Assembly: GCA_036276235.1 (NCBI GenBank)
Contig: DATBDZ010000149.1
Coordinates: forward strand, 1-31,006
From: JANWHF01 sp036276235
GTDB taxonomy: Bacteria; Planctomycetota; Phycisphaerae; Tepidisphaerales; Tepidisphaeraceae
Reading direction: 5' to 3'
DNA length: 31,006 nucleotides
This document shows, one piece after another, positions 30,782 to 31,006 of the stretch; within the stretch, counting starts at the first letter, position 1, and the number at the start of each line of letters is the position of its first letter. The translations under genes were made by a program, and so were the position numbers. Under the pieces are notes generated by a model, which saw nothing but the letters and a program-made list of their open reading frames with translations, was not told the DNA's origin and searched no databases.

Positions 30782-31006
30782 TTGGGGAGGTTTCGGGTTT
30801 CAGGTTTCGAGTTTCGGGAGCGCGAGGGCCGCGATTGCCGGTGCCTTGCGCGCCCGTCGAAGCGGAAACCAAGGATATCGAAGGTGGCCGGTCGGCCGGT
30901 TGATTTCCGGCAAAGGCGTAAAATGTCGGCGTGAACGTTTGCCGGCAAAGAAAGTGTCCCCACGCCGTCAACGAGCTTCAGGCGAGGGGGCGGATTCTCC
31001 ATGCGC
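30782..31006. other. Repeat-rich right edge without a clear gene
   Basis: It begins with GTTTCGGGTTTCAGGTTTCG-like words at about 30789-30818, related to the arms at 22289-22367. The rest has no frame with a domain or ribosome site. GTTTGCCGGCAAAG at about 30938-30951 resembles CGTTTGCCGGCA at 9396-9407. A gene might start beyond the edge. Confidence 0.5.

Noticed and set aside
30721..31002. Minus-strand frame at the right edge
   Set aside because: It overlaps the MBL gene end and the GTTTC repeat; no domain is seen.

Overview
The window looks like a chromosomal segment of a planctomycete, most likely of the Phycisphaerae type. This is inference from gene content: two proteins pair membrane segments with a CPxCGYDLR / CSNCGYNLR zinc ribbon, there are two DUF4058 genes, a small HCWC-motif protein, an ECF sigma / zinc-finger anti-sigma / Spy-like set, and many small palindromic repeats in a GC-rich background. 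No rRNA, tRNA, CRISPR array or phage module was seen.

Layout. 1-3741: 5' part of a DUF4058 gene (minus, runs off the left edge), a tandem Lrp/AsnC (siroheme-decarboxylase-like) protein with a strong bidirectional terminator, a small lipoprotein, aquaporin Z and a YkgJ-type Cys-cluster protein. 3745-8279: a methyltransferase whose 3' end runs into a cluster of three palindromic repeats, then a full-length pyruvate carboxylase. 8280-9419: a gene desert of about 1.1 kb filled with diverged repeats. 9420-13413: YdeI-like protein, a PIN-domain toxin-antitoxin pair, an MFS transporter, a secreted esterase and an orphan ParD-like antitoxin. 13436-17774: two planctomycete membrane proteins and a stress-type regulon (Spy-like protein and anti-sigma on minus, ECF sigma divergent on plus). 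17785-23025: a DUF1326 protein, a small HCWC protein, and a three-subunit Tat-exported molybdenum aldehyde/xanthine oxidoreductase operon (FeS, Mo, FAD). 23331-26951: a zinc-ribbon membrane protein and a thioredoxin/TPR protein that share a duplicated leader, then DUF4058 and rhodanese. 26985-31006: small membrane protein, an apparently intact group II intron with its maturase, nested palindromes and an exported metallo-beta-lactamase-fold protein.

The most distinctive signal is not a gene. It is a population of non-coding repeat elements: a 132-nt double-hairpin element present three times with a conserved core, a 78-nt repeat present twice, several nested palindromes, and repeat fragments that have entered reading frames (YkgJ, the antitoxin, and the methyltransferase tail). 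I saw no new defence or biosynthetic system. The repeat families, the duplicated leader and the intron insertion site are the best candidates for undescribed biology.
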